A stretch of 20,464 nucleotides of DNA, from NCBI GenBank assembly GCA_934446455.1, contig CAKSEE010000047.1, positions 1 through 20,464 on the forward strand, written 5' to 3'. The notes under the pieces are model-generated. The model made no database searches. It saw nothing but the letters and a program-made list of their open reading frames with translations, and was not told the origin of the DNA. This document shows positions 1 through 8,242 of the stretch, piece by piece. Origin of the DNA: an uncultured Oscillospiraceae bacterium (GTDB taxonomy: Bacteria; Bacillota; Clostridia; Oscillospirales; Ruminococcaceae). The translations under genes and the position numbers were made by a program. Each line of letters starts with the position of its first letter. Positions within the stretch are counted from its first letter, which is position 1.

Positions 1-1835
1 ATGTAGAAGCGGCTGGAGCCCGGGTCTCCCTGACGGCCAGAACGGCCGCGCAGCTGGTTGTCTATACGGCGGCTCTCGTGGCGCTCCGTGCCGATGATGA
101 ACAGACCGCCTGCGGCGCGTACCTCGTCGGCAATGGGCTTTATTTCCTCGTCGTACTTCTTGTTGAGCTCCTGATACTTCCTGCGCGCTTCGATGATTAC
201 CTCGTCGTCGGTTTCGGCAAAGCCCGTTGCTTCCTGAATAACGTCCTCCTCGTAGCCCAGCTTCTTCATCTGCGCTACCGCGAGGTACTCTGCGTTACCG
301 CCGAGCTTGATATCCGTACCGCGTCCCGCCATGTTGGTGGCGATGGTAACGGCGTCCTTTTTGCCCGCCTGCGCTACTATTTCAGCCTCGCGCTCGTGGT
401 TCTTCGCGTTAAGCACCTCGTGCTTTATCCCGCGCGCCTTGAGGAGCTTTGAAAGCTGCTCGGACTTTTCAATGGTAACCGTGCCGACAAGCACGGGCTG
501 CCCCTTCTTGTGGCACTCCTCTACCTGGTCGCACACCGCTTTGAACTTTGCGCGTTCGTTCTTGTACACCTGGTCCTGCAAATCCTGACGGATAACGGGC
601 TTGTTGGTGGGTATCTCTATAACATCGAGCGAGTATATCTGGCGGAACTCGTCCTCCTCGGTCATAGCGGTACCCGTCATGCCAGAGAGCTTTGCGTACA
701 GGCGGAAGTAATTCTGGAACGTGATGGAAGCGAGCGTCTTGCTCTCGCGGTTTACCTTAACGCCCTCTTTCGCCTCAATAGCCTGATGAAGTCCGTCGTT
801 ATAGCGGCGGCCAAACATAAGGCGTCCGGTAAACTCGTCTACTATTACGATTTCTCCGTCCTTTATAACGTAGTCAACGTCAAGGTGCATGATGCCGTTC
901 GCGCGTATCGCCTGGTTTATGTGGTGCAGGAGCGTTACGTTCTCGGGGTCCATAAGGTTTTCTACCTTGAAGTATTTCTCCGCCTTTGCAACGCCGCTCG
1001 GCAGCAGGTTGCAGGTCTTTGCCTTTTCGTCTATGATATAGTCGCCCTCGAGCTTGTCCTCGTAGTCCTCTTTATCGTCAAGCTCGGTCACCTTGTTCAT
1101 GGTGAGGGTCTTTGCGAACTTGTCCGCGCGCTCGTAAAGGTCGGTGGACTTGTCGCCGCGGCCGGAGATGATGAGCGGCGTTCTCGCCTCGTCTATAAGG
1201 ATAGAGTCAACCTCGTCCACAATGGCGAAGTTGGGCGCGCGCTGAACCATGTCCTTTTTGTACATGCACATATTGTCGCGCAGGTAGTCGAAGCCGAGCT
1301 CGTTGTTGGTAGCGTAGGTGATATCGCACGCATACGCCGCGCGGCGCTGGTCGTTGTCAAGCTCGTGCGTGATAAGGCCGACTGTAAGCCCGAGGAAGCG
1401 GTGAACCTTTGCCATAAGCTCGCTGTCGCGCTTTGCGAGGTAGTCGTTTACCGTGACGATATGCACGCCCTTTCCCGTAAGGGCGTTAAGGTAGGACGGC
1501 AGGCACGCAACGAACGTTTTGCCCTCGCCCGTCTTCATCTCTGCAATACGACCCTGATGAAGCACAATGCCGCCGATTATCTGAACGGGGTAGTGTCTTA
1601 TGCCGATAACGCGTGTTGAAGCCTCGCGGCATACCGCGAAAGCGTCGGGCAGGATATCGTCGAGCGTTTCGCCCGCGGCGAGCCTTTCCTTAAGAATGCC
1701 CGTCTGCGCCTTAAGCTCGTGGTCGGTCATTGCCTTGTACTTGTCCTCAAGCGCGAGTACCGCCTGCTTTATCGGCTCTATTCTCTTAAGTTCCCTTGAT
1801 GAATAAGTGCCGAAGATAGACTTTATTATACCCAT
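1..1835 (-). CDS. secA: Preprotein translocase ATPase SecA (partial, N-terminal 611 residues)
   Basis: SecA is the cytosolic ATPase that pushes unfolded preproteins through the SecYEG channel. The frame is open from the ATG at 1835-1833 to the window edge, so the C-terminal third lies outside. Visible motifs are the Walker A MKTGEGKT (about residues 100-107), the DEVD box (about 207-210) followed by [15 protein letters not shown], and, at the cut end, the second nucleotide-fold signature [15 protein letters not shown], which ends at residue 611. Order and spacing match canonical SecA, whose usual length is 830-900 residues. The start is set by the SD GAAAGGGAAC just upstream and by the typical N-terminus MGIIKSIFG. 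The gene has its own consensus promoter at 1921-1949 and a leader of about 80 nt. The truncation is a window artefact, not a broken gene. Identity is essentially certain. Confidence 0.97.
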   Translation of the reverse strand, partial: MGIIKSIFGTYSSRELKRIEPIKQAVLALEDKYKAMTDHELKAQTGILKERLAAGETLDDILPDAFAVCREASTRVIGIRHYPVQIIGGIVLHQGRIAEMKTGEGKTFVACLPSYLNALTGKGVHIVTVNDYLAKRDSELMAKVHRFLGLTVGLITHELDNDQRRAAYACDITYATNNELGFDYLRDNMCMYKKDMVQRAPNFAIVDEVDSILIDEARTPLIISGRGDKSTDLYERADKFAKTLTMNKVTELDDKEDYEDKLEGDYIIDEKAKTCNLLPSGVAKAEKYFKVENLMDPENVTLLHHINQAIRANGIMHLDVDYVIKDGEIVIVDEFTGRLMFGRRYNDGLHQAIEAKEGVKVNRESKTLASITFQNYFRLYAKLSGMTGTAMTEEDEFRQIYSLDVIEIPTNKPVIRQDLQDQVYKNERAKFKAVCDQVEECHKKGQPVLVGTVTIEKSEQLSKLLKARGIKHEVLNAKNHEREAEIVAQAGKKDAVTIATNMAGRGTDIKLGGNAEYLAVAQMKKLGYEEDVIQEATGFAETDDEVIIEARRKYQELNKKYDEEIKPIADEVRAAGGLFIIGTERHESRRIDNQLRGRSGRQGDPGSSRFY

Positions 1836-1920
1836 TGGAAATGTTCCCTTTCTGTACTGCCCGCGCCGCCTGGCGGAAGCGCAGGTGCTGCAATACGCTA
1901 TACATAAATATACAACATAT

Positions 1921-1949
1921 ATTATACAGCAAAGCCCCCGATTTGTCAA
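1921..1949 (-). promoter_or_regulatory. Sigma-A promoter of secA
   Basis: On the minus strand TTGACA (1949-1944), a 17-bp spacer and TATAAT (1926-1921) form a perfect vegetative promoter. Transcription would start near 1914, leaving a leader of about 80 nt that contains a GC-rich hairpin around 1855-1885. Confidence 0.85.
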
Positions 1950-2035
1950 CCCGTTTTTTTTGCCGCAGGGGCATATTTCCTTGAATCTGCGAGCGCTGCG
2001 GGCAGAAAATAAGGTCGAAAGGAGGCGAACGCCGA

Positions 2036-2212
2036 ATGAAGATATATCCGCACCCCAAGCCGGAGGACACCATGCAGGTATCGTCCGCGTCGGACTGCAC
2101 GGGGCTTATCCCCGCAGGCACAACGGACGAGCAGGAAATGGAAATGTACGAGGAGATGTACGATTTCCTGCCGGAGCCAGCGGCTAAACCAAACAAGCCG
2201 CATATAGATTAG
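2036..2212 (+). CDS. Small conserved-type acidic protein, 58 aa, function unknown
   Basis: The ATG at 2036 is preceded by a textbook SD, AAAGGAGG at 2018-2025, 10 nt upstream, and the frame ends at TAG 2210-2212. A strong intrinsic terminator follows 17 nt later, so this has every mark of a translated gene despite its size. The product begins [13 protein letters not shown], has a single Cys in SDCTGLIP, an acidic middle ([16 protein letters not shown]) and a Pro/Lys-rich tail. No membrane segment or signal peptide is visible. I recall similar short proteins of unknown function with an N-terminal 'HPxPEDT' and 'DCTGLIP' in Clostridia, but cannot check this here. It diverges from secA; only a weak promoter-like TTGAAT (1981-1986) is visible ahead of it. 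Confidence 0.72.
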   Translation: MKIYPHPKPEDTMQVSSASDCTGLIPAGTTDEQEMEMYEEMYDFLPEPAAKPNKPHID

Positions 2213-2228
2213 ACTGTGGATAAAGCTG

Positions 2229-2259
2229 CCCGCCGCATTATTACGGCGGGTATTTTTTT
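2229..2259 (+). terminator. Intrinsic terminator after the 58-aa gene
   Basis: CCCGCCG (2229-2235) pairs with CGGCGGG (2244-2250) around an 8-nt loop and is followed by TATTTTTTT. It lies directly behind the small ORF and supports that ORF being a monocistronic gene. Confidence 0.85.
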
Positions 2260-2266
2260 CGGCAAA

Positions 2267-2286
2267 AAGCGCATTAAAGCGCATTA
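2267..2286. repeat. 10-bp tandem duplication
   Basis: AAGCGCATTA occurs twice in tandem (2267-2276 and 2277-2286) just downstream of the terminator. No function can be assigned. Confidence 0.6.
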
Positions 2287-2319
2287 AACGGTTTTTTTCC
2301 CGCCTTTTCGTAAACTCTC

Positions 2320-2420
2320 TGTTGAAAACTATGTTAAAACCGTTGATTACTGCCCGTATAACCCCACAATATGCTGTGTACGGACATACTTTTCAACACT
2401 ATTTCAACATTCTGTTGAAA
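2320..2420. repeat. Cluster of TGTTGAAA boxes, three of them 11 bp apart
   Basis: TGTTGAAA occurs at 2320-2327 and 2413-2420 on the plus strand and at 2391-2398 and 2402-2409 on the minus strand. The last three start 11 bp apart. The final two form a perfect palindrome (TTTCAACA, 3 bp, TGTTGAAA) that covers the stop codon of the minus-strand gene. The rest of the gene-free stretch 2260-2403 shows nothing else recognisable. The cluster could be an operator or a 3' hairpin. Confidence 0.5.
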
Positions 2421-2823
2421 GCTCCGCAAATATAACGAAACTCCCGCCCGCCGTCCTCACAACGCAGAGCAGCGGCAGCGAATGCCGCCCCGAAAAGCGC
2501 AGCGAAACGCGGGTGAGCGCGGTTATCCCGCCAAGCGGCACGGTGCGCTCTCTTACGAAGAAAACGCCGCAGCGTATAAAAAGCGCGCAGTTTTCGCAGC
2601 GGTAGGAAAGCCGTATAAAATACGCCGTCCACCATATAATGAAAAGCGCCGCGCCCGCCGCGCATAAGGCGCGCACGGCAAAAACAGCCGGCGCTGCAAA
2701 CTCGGGCATTGCAGGCGCGGCGGGGCGCCCCGGTGCGAAAAGCGCCGCCGCTATAAACGGCGCCGCCGCCAGCAAAAGCGCCGCGGCGATACCCGCCCAG
2801 AATGCTCCCCATGCCTTTTTCAC
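2404..2823 (-). CDS. Two-helix membrane protein with a bacterial PH-like (bPH2/YdbS-type) domain
   Basis: The 139-aa product has two hydrophobic segments (about residues 8-30 and 44-67). A soluble region follows from about 74, with the pattern CALFIRCGVFFVRERTVPLGGITALT, as in the bacterial PH-like domain of the YdbS/YdbT type (an outer strand, 'GvfxxRxxxIPLxxI', and a C-terminal strand). Such proteins are membrane-associated and mostly of unknown role. The start is GTG at 2823-2821, chosen because AAGGGCGGTGA lies just upstream; the next candidate, ATG, is out of frame. It is divergent from the MarR/exporter operon, but no convincing promoter is visible for it in the shared spacer. The domain call is by pattern only, so moderate. 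Confidence 0.6.
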   Translation of the reverse strand: MKKAWGAFWAGIAAALLLAAAPFIAAALFAPGRPAAPAMPEFAAPAVFAVRALCAAGAALFIIWWTAYFIRLSYRCENCALFIRCGVFFVRERTVPLGGITALTRVSLRFSGRHSLPLLCVVRTAGGSFVIFAELSTEC

Positions 2824-2914
2824 GCCGTTTTCACCGCCCTTTCAGATTCGCATACGATTATTTTCTTCGCCGTTGAGTGATTTTATGCAAAGTGCCGATT
2901 TGCCCCGCGCGCTA

Positions 2915-2943
2915 TTGACATAAAAGCTTAACAGTGATAAAAT
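2915..2943 (+). promoter_or_regulatory. Sigma-A promoter of the MarR/exporter operon
   Basis: TTGACA (2915-2920), a 17-bp spacer and TAAAAT (2938-2943) lie 66 bp before the MarR start. MarR proteins commonly repress their own operon, so an operator would be expected in or near this site; I see no clean palindrome there. Confidence 0.75.
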
Positions 2944-3009
2944 ATTGCTGCAAGTTAAATAATTCAGACCGTCGGGAAAAGTTTTGCGGCGGTTCAGGGG
3001 GTGATGTCA

Positions 3010-3552
3010 ATGCATTGTCCGCATTACACGGGCGAGCTGCTGCAAAAGCAGGCGGAGCGCTCCATGAGCAGGCTTTCGCCCGAGGACTACAGCGCGTTTC
3101 TGCGCAGCATTCAGACGATAAACTCAATGCGTATGTCGCTGCTTATCGAGGGAGTCACGCCTGCGGAGTTCTCGCTGCTTTACTGCGTGGGGGAATCTGC
3201 GCAGCCCGTGAGCGTGGCGCAGGCGGCGAAGCGGCTGGGCGTATCCATGCCCGCGGTGTCGCGCGCGCTTAAAACGCTCGAGGGCGCGCAGCTTATCGGG
3301 CGCAGGACGGACGAGGCGGACCGCCGCAGCGTTCTGATAGAGCTTACGGAAAAGGGGCGCGGGCTGCTTCAGGGCAACCTGTCGCGCATAACAAACGCGG
3401 CGGACAGGATAATCGGGCGCTTTTCGGACGAGGAGCTTTCAACAATGGTAAGGCTTCAGGAGAAGCTGGCGCAGGGAATTTCAGAGATAATGGCGGAGCT
3501 TTCGCAGGAAAGACCGCATACGCAGAAAGGAGAAAATCAACCCAATGCTTGA
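3010..3552 (+). CDS. MarR-family transcriptional regulator
   Basis: The 180-aa winged-helix protein has the MarR layout: an N-terminal dimerisation helix (SPEDYSAFLRSIQTIN), a helix-turn-helix with recognition helix about residues 78-92 (VSMPAVSRALKTLEG), a wing with the family signature RRTDEADRRSVLIELTEKG (about 99-116), and a long C-terminal helix. I place the start at ATG 3010 because the SD AGGGGGTGAT (2996-3005) sits at ideal distance. GTG 3001 and ATG 3004 are in frame but overlap that SD. The stop overlaps the exporter start at 3545 by 8 nt, so the two are translationally coupled. It probably senses a small molecule or peptide and controls the exporter; the ligand is unknown. Confidence 0.9.
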   Translation: MHCPHYTGELLQKQAERSMSRLSPEDYSAFLRSIQTINSMRMSLLIEGVTPAEFSLLYCVGESAQPVSVAQAAKRLGVSMPAVSRALKTLEGAQLIGRRTDEADRRSVLIELTEKGRGLLQGNLSRITNAADRIIGRFSDEELSTMVRLQEKLAQGISEIMAELSQERPHTQKGENQPNA

Positions 3553-6349
3553 GATAAAGAACATCACAAAGGACTACAGCGCGGGCGGGGACGTTGTTCA
3601 CGCGCTGCGCGGGGTGTCCATAAGCTTCCGCAGGAGCGAGCTTGTGAGCATTCTCGGTCAGTCGGGCTGCGGCAAGACAACGCTTCTCAACATAATCGGC
3701 GGGCTTGACCAGTACACCTCGGGCGACCTTATCATCAACGGCAAATCCACAAAGCTCTTTAAGGACCGCGACTGGGACACCTACCGCAACCACTCCGTGG
3801 GCTTCATCTTCCAGAGCTACAACCTTATCCCGCACCAGACGGTGCTTTCAAACGTAGAGCTTGCGCTCACGCTTTCGGGCGTCAGCAAGGCGGAGCGCCG
3901 CCGCCGCGCAAAGGAAGCGCTAGCGCAGGTGGGGCTTGCCGCGCAGATGAACAAGCGCCCCAATCAGATGTCGGGCGGGCAGATGCAGCGCGTAGCCATA
4001 GCCCGCGCGCTTGTAAACGACCCCGACATTCTCCTTGCGGACGAGCCGACGGGCGCGCTTGACAGCGAGACCTCCGTTCAGATAATGGAGCTTATAAAGC
4101 AGATATCCGGGGACAGGCTCGTTATAATGGTAACGCATAACCCCGACCTTGCGGAGAAATACTCCACGCGCATAGTAAGGCTGCTTGACGGCGAGATTAC
4201 GAGCGACTCCGACCCGTTTGACGGCGCGCCGGCGCCCGAAACGGAGCAGCCCGCGCGCAAAAAGCAGCCTAAGGGCAAAAAGGCGCGCACGTCCATGTCC
4301 TTTGCAACGGCGCTTGCGCTTTCGCGCAACAATCTTCTCACCAAAAAGGGCAGAACGTTCTTAACGTCCTTTGCGGGGAGCATAGGAATTATAGGCATAG
4401 CGCTCATACTTTCGCTTTCAAGCGGCGTGCAGGCGTATATAGACAGCGTTGAGCGCTCCACGCTCTCGTCCTACCCGATATCCATACAGCATGAAACGGT
4501 GGATTATTCGAGCATGATGCAGTCCATGATGGGCATGGCTGAGGAGGACATATCCGGGCGCGACCCGAACAGGGTATACACCAACAACATCTCCACCGAG
4601 ATGACAAAGACCATGCTTTCCGAAATGCAGGTGAACAACCTCGCGAAGTTCAAGGAGTATCTTGAAACGAACCCCAACGGCATAATGGACAGCGTATCCG
4701 AGATACAGTACAGCTACTCGCCGAATCTCTATATCTACGGCAGGGACGTGAACGACAACGTTATCCGCGTGAACCCATCCACCGTGCTTGAGGCGATGAT
4801 GGGCGACAGCATGGCGCAGAACATAAAGCAGATGGGCGGCACCTACTCCACGATGATGGGCGGCGCTTCGGGCGGCATGGGCTACGACGTATGGACGGAG
4901 CTTTTAAGCGCAAAGACGGTGGAGGACCAGTTCGAGGTGCTTGCGGGGCGCATACCCGAGAGCTACAACGAAGTCGCGGTGATGGTAAACGACCGCAACG
5001 AGGTATCCGATATCACGCTTTACGCGCTCGGGCTGCGCGACCAGTCGGAGCTTTCCGAGATGATGAGCGCGTTCATGTCGGGCGAGAGCTTCGATATTGA
5101 TACGGGCGACCTCTCGTTCTCCTACGATGAGCTTATGGGGCTTGAATTCCGCCTGCTCACTAAGTCCGATATGTACCGGGCGAACGCGGACGGCGGCTAC
5201 GACGACATGAGCGGCAACGAGGAGTATATGCGCGGCGTGCTTGAAAACGCGCCGCTTATAAAGGTAGTGGGCGTACTCCGCGCGGATTCGGACAGCCTTA
5301 TAACCACCGCGCACAACGGCGGCATAGGCTACACCCACGCGCTCACCGAGTACATGATAGAGCGCGTGAACGAGAGCGAGCTTGTGACAAGGCAGCGCGA
5401 TAACCCCGACATCGATGTATTTACGGGCATAGCGTTCCCCGACGGCGGCGAGGAGGAGCAGCCCATGACCGAGGAAGAGGCTTTTGCCGCGGTAATGGGC
5501 ATGATGACGCCCGAGCAGATAGGGCAGCTTTCTGGCGCCATGCTGAGCGCGCTCACCCCCGAACAGCAGGCGGAGCTTGCAAAGCTTCCGCCCGAGGAGC
5601 AGCAGCAGGCGCTTTTCACCACGGTTGACCGGGCGGCGCTTACAAAGGCGTTTATGGACATAATGACGGCGGAGCAGATGCAGCAGCTCATGGAGCTCAC
5701 GCAAAAGCCCGAATCCACCGACGCCACCTACGACGGCAACCTTGAGCTTTTAGGCGTGGCGGACCTTTCAGAGCCGAGCGGCATATCCATTTACGCAAAG
5801 GACTTTGACGCAAAGGAGCGCATAACGCAGTTCATCACCGACTACAACGCGCGCGCGGCGGCAGACGAGCATCGGGAGGACGTAATAAACTACACCGACT
5901 ACATCGGGCTTATGATATCCTCCGTAAGCACCATAATAGACGCTATTTCCTATATTCTTATAGCGTTCGTTGCTATATCCCTTGTAGTATCGTCCATAAT
6001 GATAGGTATAATCACCTATATATCGGTACTTGAGCGCACCAAGGAGATAGGTATCCTGCGCGCGATAGGCGCGTCAAAGCGCGATATCAGGAACGTATTC
6101 AACGCGGAGACCCTTATCGTGGGCTTTTCTGCGGGCGTTATCGGCATAGGCGTAACGCTTCTCCTCAATATCCCGATAAACGTCATAATCCACCACCTCA
6201 CGGGCATAGACACGATAAACTCCGTTCTCCCGTGGCAGGGCGCGGTTATCCTCGTTGCAATAAGCATGATCCTCACCCTTGTGGCGGGCTTATTCCCCGC
6301 AGGCGTAGCCGCCCGCAAAGACCCCGTAGTAGCCCTCCGCACCGAATAA
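3545..6349 (+). CDS. Fused ABC exporter: MacB/LolD-type ATPase plus FtsX-fold permease
   Basis: The 934-aa protein joins a nucleotide-binding domain to a MacB/FtsX-type permease. ATPase motifs are Walker A GQSGCGKT (38-45), Q-loop Q90, signature [15 protein letters not shown] (142-156), Walker [13 protein letters not shown] (162-173) and H-loop H198. A Lys-rich linker (about 238-250) leads to TM1 (about 272-292), a very large extracytoplasmic domain (about 300-790), and then TM2-TM4 (about 803-827, 856-880, 898-920) with the FtsX-type loop [19 protein letters not shown] and terminal [12 protein letters not shown]. Relatives export peptides, antibiotics or lipoproteins, or transmit mechanical force; the substrate here is unknown. 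The extracytoplasmic part is Met-rich and carries an unusual helical TPEQ-type insert (about 640-722). SD GGAG lies 12 nt upstream. It is the second gene of the MarR operon. Confidence 0.92.
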   Translation: MLEIKNITKDYSAGGDVVHALRGVSISFRRSELVSILGQSGCGKTTLLNIIGGLDQYTSGDLIINGKSTKLFKDRDWDTYRNHSVGFIFQSYNLIPHQTVLSNVELALTLSGVSKAERRRRAKEALAQVGLAAQMNKRPNQMSGGQMQRVAIARALVNDPDILLADEPTGALDSETSVQIMELIKQISGDRLVIMVTHNPDLAEKYSTRIVRLLDGEITSDSDPFDGAPAPETEQPARKKQPKGKKARTSMSFATALALSRNNLLTKKGRTFLTSFAGSIGIIGIALILSLSSGVQAYIDSVERSTLSSYPISIQHETVDYSSMMQSMMGMAEEDISGRDPNRVYTNNISTEMTKTMLSEMQVNNLAKFKEYLETNPNGIMDSVSEIQYSYSPNLYIYGRDVNDNVIRVNPSTVLEAMMGDSMAQNIKQMGGTYSTMMGGASGGMGYDVWTELLSAKTVEDQFEVLAGRIPESYNEVAVMVNDRNEVSDITLYALGLRDQSELSEMMSAFMSGESFDIDTGDLSFSYDELMGLEFRLLTKSDMYRANADGGYDDMSGNEEYMRGVLENAPLIKVVGVLRADSDSLITTAHNGGIGYTHALTEYMIERVNESELVTRQRDNPDIDVFTGIAFPDGGEEEQPMTEEEAFAAVMGMMTPEQIGQLSGAMLSALTPEQQAELAKLPPEEQQQALFTTVDRAALTKAFMDIMTAEQMQQLMELTQKPESTDATYDGNLELLGVADLSEPSGISIYAKDFDAKERITQFITDYNARAAADEHREDVINYTDYIGLMISSVSTIIDAISYILIAFVAISLVVSSIMIGIITYISVLERTKEIGILRAIGASKRDIRNVFNAETLIVGFSAGVIGIGVTLLLNIPINVIIHHLTGIDTINSVLPWQGAVILVAISMILTLVAGLFPAGVAARKDPVVALRTE

Positions 6350-6358
6350 GCCGGTCGC

Positions 6359-6543
6359 CCGGCTGTCGGTCGCCCGACTGGCGGTTACGGCTGTATGTAC
6401 CTTATTGGCGGTTGCTGTCACACGCGGGCGGGGCAGCCCCCGCGGGCGGGTCCGGCTGTCGGTCGCCCGACTGGCGGTTACGGCTGTATGTACCTTATTG
6501 GCGGCTGCTGTCACACGCGGGCGGGGCAGCCCCCGCGGGCGGG
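6359..6543. repeat. 93-bp tandem repeat, two copies
   Basis: Two adjacent copies (6359-6451 and 6452-6543) are nearly identical; I count one internal difference (T/C in GCGGYTGCTG). Each ends in a GC-rich inverted repeat centred on CGGGGCAGCCCCCG. A short degenerate extra start (GGTCGCCCGGCTGTC) precedes copy one, directly after the exporter stop codon. The period is a multiple of three, but the frames open across it show no start signal and no recognisable protein. Confidence 0.9.
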
Positions 6544-6605
6544 GCGCCTGCAGGTGCGGTTCATTGTGAATTTTCGGCGCGGGCGCTCCAACTGAATATA
6601 CGGCG

Positions 6606-6637
6606 AGTCCGCAGCTTTACATGGCTGCGGACTTTCT
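6606..6637 (+). terminator. Hairpin, probable terminator of the exporter operon
   Basis: AGTCCGCAGC (6606-6615) pairs perfectly with GCTGCGGACT (6624-6633) around an 8-nt loop and is followed only by TTCT. The stem is strong but the U-tract is poor. Between here and 6786 I see only GC-rich DNA with three CGAACGC heptamers and no gene. Confidence 0.5.
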
Positions 6638-6786
6638 GCTTATAATGCCTTGTGTGGGAGAATGTGCGGCGGGCTGTGCGGCTCATGCGCGCCTGGTGGG
6701 TTTGTCCCTGCGAACGCGTCCCGTGTGTGAAGCCGCCCTTGTGCGAACGCTCCCGTGCGCGTATGCCCGAACGCGACAAAGCGAAT

Positions 6787-6809
6787 CCCCCCGCCATAAG
6801 GCAGGGGGG
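6787..6809 (-). terminator. GC-rich hairpin behind the G5/3D gene
   Basis: CCCCCCGCC (6787-6795) pairs with GGCAGGGGGG (6800-6809), with one bulged base and a 4-nt loop, 17 bp past the stop of the minus-strand gene. No U-tract follows on the minus strand, so it may be a transcript-end stabiliser rather than a classical terminator. Confidence 0.4.
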
Positions 6810-6826
6810 AAGAACGTATTGCTTTA

Positions 6827-7906
6827 TCAGCCGTTGCCCTCGGAGAGGACGTAGATATCCACGTAAACAGCGCCCCAGCGGCAGCTGTCGTCGTAATGCT
6901 CAGCCATATTGCCGAAGTAGAGGTCTACCGCAACCGTGCCGTCCATAAGACCGAGCCCCGTATCTGCGGCTATTGCGTAGCCGTAAACGCGGCTGCCGTC
7001 CTGTGCAACGATGTAAAGCTCGCTGCCGTAGGGAATAACGTTGGGATTTACCGCAACGGTGCCTATAACGGCTGCCCTGCCGCTTGCGGTGCGTGCGTTA
7101 TAGCCTGCGGTGTACGCGGTGGACTTGCCCGAGATAATGCGGGTATAGTTTTCGGGCAGGCCGTTTACGAGCGTGAGGGACGACGGGTCGTCCATCTTTG
7201 CGTAGGGCACTGCGAGAGCGGTTCCGCGCTCGATAACCTGCGTTACGGGCTGCGCCGTAACCTCGTCTACTGACAGCTCCTGCGAAGCAAGCTCGCCGTC
7301 GATGTACTTTTCCTTGATGAAGTAGGTGCGCGTACCTGCGACGCCCTCGGTAACGATTCTCTCCGTGCCTATAGCGAGGTTAGAGTTGTCGGTGTATACC
7401 GTTTCAAACGGAATTTCCGCTGTATTCGCGCGCATTTCGTAGCTCACGCGCGTTACCTTTACCTCCATGTCGGCGTATGCGGGCTCGGCGAGGTCGCAGC
7501 TTACGATGTCGTTCGTGCCAATTTCAACACCCGCCTTTTCGAGCGCCTGCCCCGCCGTGCCGCCTATAACTGACACTGCCTTTGTTTCGCCGTCTGCGGT
7601 TACGTTTACGGTAAACGCGCGGTGAATGGTGATGTACGCGGTGCTTTCGTCCGCAGTTTCATAGGTCACGCGGTCGTCCGCGCCGAGGGAATAGCCGCCG
7701 CTGCGGAGAATCGCGTACACGTCGGATTCCGAGGTCATAAGCTCCTTTGTCACGCCGTTGTCGGTGATGAAAACGCGGTCGCGGAAGTAAAGGTTACCCG
7801 TCATCATAACGACCATCAGCACCGAGGCGAAAAACAGCCCGAGCTTCATTATGCTGCTCTTCATGAGCATCTTGTTCATTTTTGCATTGACTATCTGTGG
7901 TTTCAT
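6827..7906 (-). CDS. YabE-type wall protein: DUF348, G5 and 3D domains
   Basis: The 359-aa protein starts at ATG 7906-7904 behind SD GGAGG (7915-7911). It has an N-terminal signal anchor (about 18-41), two DUF348 repeats (about 43-82 and 98-138), a G5 domain (about 150-228) and a C-terminal 3D domain (about 261-354). The 3D domain carries STAYTAGYN, AVNPNVIPYGSELYI, AIAADTG, VAVDLYF and the closing WGAVYVDIYVL. The 3D fold is a double-psi barrel related to MltA lytic transglycosylases. B. subtilis YabE and the resuscitation-promoting factors share DUF348/G5. The expected role is peptidoglycan cleavage or remodelling at the outer membrane face, during growth or spore outgrowth. There is no lysozyme-like Rpf domain. 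It is monocistronic, with an unusually long structured leader and upstream WalR-like boxes. Family is confident, exact enzyme activity is inferred. Confidence 0.9.
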   Translation of the reverse strand: MKPQIVNAKMNKMLMKSSIMKLGLFFASVLMVVMMTGNLYFRDRVFITDNGVTKELMTSESDVYAILRSGGYSLGADDRVTYETADESTAYITIHRAFTVNVTADGETKAVSVIGGTAGQALEKAGVEIGTNDIVSCDLAEPAYADMEVKVTRVSYEMRANTAEIPFETVYTDNSNLAIGTERIVTEGVAGTRTYFIKEKYIDGELASQELSVDEVTAQPVTQVIERGTALAVPYAKMDDPSSLTLVNGLPENYTRIISGKSTAYTAGYNARTASGRAAVIGTVAVNPNVIPYGSELYIVAQDGSRVYGYAIAADTGLGLMDGTVAVDLYFGNMAEHYDDSCRWGAVYVDIYVLSEGNG

Positions 7907-8166
7907 ATTGCCTCCGTAAAGTCCTTATCGGAAGGACGAGCCTTCCATCGCGCAGCGGGATTTGCATGCTGCGTGCGATAATTTCCTTGTTATACGGCTC
8001 GCAGGTCCTTGGGGAAGACCCTTGTGCCGCGGGCAAACGCACTGTCCCCAACAGAGCATTGCCATGAAAAAAGGGCGCCGATATGCCTTTATCTGTCTTT
8101 GCATACTCAAGTGCGCGTGCCTCCCTTGGGGGATAGCACACACAAAGCCTGCCCTTTCGTCAAGGT
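7907..8166 (-). promoter_or_regulatory. Structured 5' leader of the G5/3D gene (possible riboswitch or attenuator, class not recognised)
   Basis: About 260 nt separate the promoter from the start codon, and the RNA is full of helices. Its first 100 nt close with AAAGGGC (8157-8151) and GCCCTTT (8076-8070), followed by six U (8072-8067). Next comes a hairpin TTGGGGA...TCCCCAA (about 8048-8010) enclosing GTGC...GCAC. Near the gene a long helix AAGGA..CGAGCC / GGCTCG..TCCTT spans about 8011-7927. The last arm has two alternative hairpins, GGAAGG-CTCGT-CCTTCC and GTCCTT-CCGAT-AAGGAC, the latter next to the SD. I compared it by eye with ydaO (c-di-AMP), c-di-GMP, cobalamin, SAM and T-box cores and found no match. 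Leader function is inference. Confidence 0.5.
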
Positions 8167-8172
8167 GATGTT

Positions 8173-8201
8173 ATTATAACCGATTCGGCTGTAAATGTCA
8201 A
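8173..8201 (-). promoter_or_regulatory. Consensus sigma-A promoter of the G5/3D gene
   Basis: On the minus strand TTGACA (8201-8196), 17 bp and TATAAT (8178-8173) match the consensus exactly. The predicted start is near 8166. Confidence 0.88.
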
Positions 8202-8242
8202 ACAGAAAGACAGCGTGGTTTTTGTGCAATTTGCCCAAAATG

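Noticed and set aside
1..120. Truncated or broken secA
   Set aside because: The frame is still open and on-motif at the window edge, so the gene simply continues outside.
510..1619. Long plus-strand frame (369 codons) across the secA region
   Set aside because: It is antisense to a certain SecA frame with all family motifs; its translation shows no recognisable protein and no SD. It is a by-product of GC-rich codon use.
6359..6543. CRISPR or satellite array
   Set aside because: Only two units, in direct contact with no spacers, and no cas genes.
6232..6645. Frame through the 93-bp repeats encoding a repeated 31-residue unit
   Set aside because: It starts inside the exporter gene in another frame, has no SD, and the repeat reads as low-complexity Arg/Gly/Trp-rich sequence. 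DNA-level duplication explains it.
6711..6774. Three CGAACGC heptamers as a binding array
   Set aside because: Irregular spacing in very GC-rich DNA; expected by chance at this composition.
7907..8166. Known riboswitch (ydaO/c-di-AMP, c-di-GMP, cobalamin, T-box) in the G5/3D leader
   Set aside because: Conserved cores of these classes were looked for by eye and not found; left as an unclassified structured leader.
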